Made by a program: the position numbers and the translations under genes. A stretch of 64,000 nt of DNA from Teredinibacter sp. KSP-S5-2 (GTDB lineage: Bacteria > Pseudomonadota > Gammaproteobacteria > Pseudomonadales > Cellvibrionaceae): the NCBI RefSeq assembly GCF_032773895.1, contig NZ_CP120416.1:1982001-2046000 (forward strand), written 5' to 3'. The notes under the pieces were generated by a model. That model did no database searches. It saw only the letters and a program-made list of their open reading frames with translations, and was not told the DNA's origin. Below are positions 61,420 to 64,000 of the stretch, in pieces; the stretch's first letter is position 1, and the number at the start of each line of letters is the position of its first letter.

Positions 61420-63488
61420 TATGCAGTAACCTCTTTGTTGGTTAGGTCAATATTAATTAGGCCTGACGAAACTATTTTTCCATGGCGATCAACTTCTTGA
61501 GTTGAAACTACTTTTAGTTGAGGGCAGGCTCTCGAAAAGACTTTTTTTAATACTGGCCGAATTGTTGGAGCGCACAAAAGCACCGGGTGCTTATTCTCAT
61601 TAAGTTTTTTCTCACACTCTCTAGACATTTCCTTGATAAATTGATCTAACTCCGAATGGCTAAGCCCTAAGCTTGAATTCTGCGTTGATGTTCGACTGGA
61701 AAGAATTCTATGTTCAAGGCTTGGCGCAAGTGTTATAACGTTTAATTGGCCGTTATTATCGGATAGCGTCCGGCATATTGATGTACTTAATTTTTCTCGA
61801 GTTTTTTCTACAAGGTATTCAATTTCTTTGCTTACCCGACCCTGATCAACAAGAACTTCTAAAATAGACTCTAGGTTTGCAATAGATATTTCTTCAACAA
61901 TTAATCCTTGTAATACTCTTTGAATATCAGAATATGTTAATATTGTTGGTATGAGTTCGTCAATAAGGGTTCCTAGATCTTCTCGTCGACTTTCTACTAA
62001 TCTTTCGGTTTCTGCTCGAGTAATAAATTCAGCTGCATTTCTTTTACTAAGCTCTTGTAGGTGGGTTACTAGTACGGTTTCGGGTTCAACAAGAGTATAT
62101 CCCGCTGCATGGGCTTGTCCTTTTTGCGTTTTGTCGATCCATTTTGCGGCAAGACCATAAGTCGGCTCCTTGGTTTCCTCTCCGTCGATTTCTATCTTTG
62201 TTCGACCAGATTGTATTGCTAGTAACTTTGTTGGCTTGATTTGCCCAGCTGCTATCTCAACTCCAGATAGTTTTATTTTGTATTCTGAGTAGGGTAGAGA
62301 GTTATCCTTAACAGCAGAAAGTGTAGGTACTACTATCCCATAGTTTTCGACAAAATGAGTACGCAGTACTTCTAGTCTCTTCTTAAATTCGCTCGTCTCA
62401 TTTAGATATTCTTCTGCCAAATCTGTTGCTAGCAGTAGTTCAAATGGTTTGGGTTTAATGGACTCGTAAACAGATTGGTTGTCTTTTGAATAGTCATCTT
62501 CACTGAGATTGTTTTCGTCAGTAGCGTTTTTTCGTTTTTTGTGTGAGAAATATGCCATTAGTGATAGTGAGATGAGTATGACAAGTATAGGAAAGAGCGG
62601 CATCCCCGGGACCAGAGCAAGACCTCCTACCGCAATTGATACTATAATCAAGGTTTTAGGGTAAGCGGAAAACTGTTTGGTAATTTCATCTGACAGGCGT
62701 GCATCTGTTGCTGCGCGAGTAATGATAATTCCTGTGGATACCGCAATGATGAGAGATGGGATTTGAGTCACAATTCCATCTCCTACTGTAAGTAAAGTAT
62801 ATACGTGTAAAGCTTCCCCCCATCCCATTCCTTTTTGGGCTAAGCCAATAGTTAACCCTCCAATAATGTCAATGATTATGATGATTATGCCTGCTATCGC
62901 GTCACCTTTTACAAATTTTGAGGCCCCATCCATTGCTCCATAAAAATTAGACTCTTTTTCAAGTTCACTCCTTCTTTTTTTTGCTTGCTCTTGATCTATA
63001 ATTCCCATATTTAAGTCAGCATCTATACTCATTTGTTTACCAGGAAGAGAATCTAGAATGAATCGAGCTGCTACTTCAGCGACCCGTTGAGCTCCGTTAG
63101 TAACAACAACAAATTGGACTACTATTAGTATAAGAAATACTACCAAGCCTATTATGTAGTTTCCTCCAACCACTTGGTTTCCTACAGCATCAATTACTTT
63201 TCCCGCTGCGGCATCATCTAAAATAAGTCTAGTTGCGGAAATGTTAAGTGATAAACGAAATAGGGTTGTCATCAGTAATAACGATGGAAATGTTGAGAAC
63301 GAAAGTGGTTTGTCTGTGTAAAAAGTTACCAGAAGTATCAGTAGGGCAGTGCAAAAGTTTATCAGTAATAAAAAATCTAATGCGCTAGGTGAAATTGGGG
63401 TAAATAAAATTAAAAGTATTCCCACCATGCATATGATTAGTGCAAACTCATTGATGCCATTGAAGAGTGCTGATGTTGTTTTCTTCAT
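61419..63488 (-). CDS. flhA: flagellar export gate protein FlhA
   Basis: A 689-residue protein (E. coli 692) with eight N-terminal helices, the FHIPEP-family signature around RFILDSLPGKQMSIDADLNMGIID, and the complete C-terminal cytoplasmic domain (LVEPETVLVTHLQELSKRNAAEFITR, LLCAPTIRPVLKKVF). It overlaps flhB by 4 nt. Nothing suggests loss of function. Confidence 0.97.
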   Translation of the reverse strand: MKKTTSALFNGINEFALIICMVGILLILFTPISPSALDFLLLINFCTALLILLVTFYTDKPLSFSTFPSLLLMTTLFRLSLNISATRLILDDAAAGKVIDAVGNQVVGGNYIIGLVVFLILIVVQFVVVTNGAQRVAEVAARFILDSLPGKQMSIDADLNMGIIDQEQAKKRRSELEKESNFYGAMDGASKFVKGDAIAGIIIIIIDIIGGLTIGLAQKGMGWGEALHVYTLLTVGDGIVTQIPSLIIAVSTGIIITRAATDARLSDEITKQFSAYPKTLIIVSIAVGGLALVPGMPLFPILVILISLSLMAYFSHKKRKNATDENNLSEDDYSKDNQSVYESIKPKPFELLLATDLAEEYLNETSEFKKRLEVLRTHFVENYGIVVPTLSAVKDNSLPYSEYKIKLSGVEIAAGQIKPTKLLAIQSGRTKIEIDGEETKEPTYGLAAKWIDKTQKGQAHAAGYTLVEPETVLVTHLQELSKRNAAEFITRAETERLVESRREDLGTLIDELIPTILTYSDIQRVLQGLIVEEISIANLESILEVLVDQGRVSKEIEYLVEKTREKLSTSICRTLSDNNGQLNVITLAPSLEHRILSSRTSTQNSSLGLSHSELDQFIKEMSRECEKKLNENKHPVLLCAPTIRPVLKKVFSRACPQLKVVSTQEVDRHGKIVSSGLINIDLTNKEVTA

Positions 63489-64000
63489 TTCAATTTTACC
63501 TTGGAGCTAGGTAGGGATATTACCCACCTGTAGATTTCAGCTACTTTTTTCTGGGAGCTTGTCGGGATCGGTTCTCCTATATTGACAGATCTATATATTT
63601 CTCTGGTCAATGCCGGTTGGCGAAATATGGGAACTTGATGTCTGCGCGCAATTCTTCTAATTGATGCGGCTAAGAATCCCTTGCCTTTGGATACGACAAT
63701 TGGAGCGGGCATAACTCCTGGTTTAAATTGTAGGGCTACTGAATAGTGGGTTGGGTTGGTTATAATTACATCCGAATTTTTTGTGTTTTTTATGCTTGTT
63801 GCACGTGTTAACAACTCTCTTAATATTTTTTTTCTTTTGGCTTTTATTTCTGGGTCGCCTTCTCTTCGCTTGTTTTCATCTTTGATTTCTCTGGTGCTCA
63901 TACGCATTTGTCGGCCAAACTCTTTTTTTGAGTACCACAAATCAAAAATGGAAAAAATAAAAAAAACACCTAATAGTGAAAAGACCAAAATAGAAAATGA
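63485..64000 (-). CDS. flhB: flagellar export switch protein FlhB (5'-partial)
   Basis: The gene runs off the right edge; the visible part holds the last membrane helix (LVFSLLGVFFIFSIFDLWY), the basic linker (KKEFGRQMRMSTREIKDENKRREGDPEIKAK) and the FlhB-C domain with the autocleavage motif NPTH. The motif being intact implies normal substrate-specificity switching. Its position before flhA suggests that fliQ and fliR lie just outside. Confidence 0.95.
   Translation of the reverse strand, partial: SFSILVFSLLGVFFIFSIFDLWYSKKEFGRQMRMSTREIKDENKRREGDPEIKAKRKKILRELLTRATSIKNTKNSDVIITNPTHYSVALQFKPGVMPAPIVVSKGKGFLAASIRRIARRHQVPIFRQPALTREIYRSVNIGEPIPTSSQKKVAEIYRWVISLPSSKVKLK

Noticed and set aside
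1-64000. CRISPR arrays, tRNA and rRNA genes
   Set aside because: No regularly spaced direct repeats with unique spacers, no cloverleaf with CCA-type end and no conserved rRNA segments were seen.

Overview
The window looks like a chromosomal segment of a low-GC, probably marine or host-associated gammaproteobacterium. The clues are a PEP-CTERM-type secreted protein, a GlcNAc-glycoside locus, a giant YD-repeat (RHS-like) polymorphic toxin with a SymE-like neighbour, a FkbH/ACP/glycosyltransferase glycan locus and a complete-looking flagellar structural operon. No rRNA, tRNA or CRISPR array was seen. Taxonomy is inferred from gene content and is uncertain.

Left part (1-6.4 kb, + strand): a compact operon with a partial gene resembling MchC/MceJ-type maturation proteins, a HlyC-like acyltransferase, a 78-residue glycine-zipper membrane peptide, and a MacA/MacB-type exporter split into adaptor, ATPase and two FtsX-like permeases. 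It resembles the maturation-plus-export half of a microcin-like system, but no precursor peptide is recognisable. Next come a PEP-CTERM-type protein whose sorting tail is lost by a dinucleotide slip (6.4-7.0 kb), a badly decayed IS6-family transposase (7.2-7.7 kb), a pair encoding a small membrane protein and a DUF4124/trypsin-like protease (7.8-9.9 kb), and a broken small secreted-protein gene (10.3-10.6 kb).

Middle (10.6-16.2 kb): a GntR/UTRA repressor diverges from a transporter, a Gfo/Idh/MocA dehydrogenase and a secreted GH20 beta-N-acetylhexosaminidase, with dyad operators between. An IS481-family element with a nonsense mutation follows (16.36-17.54 kb). Then comes the 5409-residue YD-repeat protein (18.0-34.2 kb) carrying duplicated N-terminal modules, a non-YD proline/tyrosine repeat insert, a LysM domain, a hydrophobic segment and a C-terminal HEVSH zincin-like domain. 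It is followed by an overlapping probable immunity gene, a terminator and a SymE-like gene.

Right part (35.5-46.5 kb): a glycan locus with seven glycosyltransferase-like proteins, a methyltransferase, a FkbH-like HAD protein and an acyl carrier protein. From 46.6 kb to the right edge, a tightly overlapping minus-strand flagellar operon reads, in transcription order, flhB-flhA-flgF-flgG-flgA-flgH-flgI-flgB-flgC-fliE-fliF-(short fliG-like)-fliH-fliI-fliJ-(fliK-like)-flgD-flgE-fliM-fliN-fliO-fliP-fliA-TPR. Export, rod, ring and hook genes look intact. The rotor/switch genes are strongly reduced: the protein at the fliG position has 127 residues and no room for the torque domain, FliM lacks a visible CheY-binding N terminus, and FlgH has no lipobox. 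This reduced, possibly non-rotating flagellar-type apparatus next to a glycan locus is the most unusual system in the window. The microcin-like operon and the giant toxin come next.
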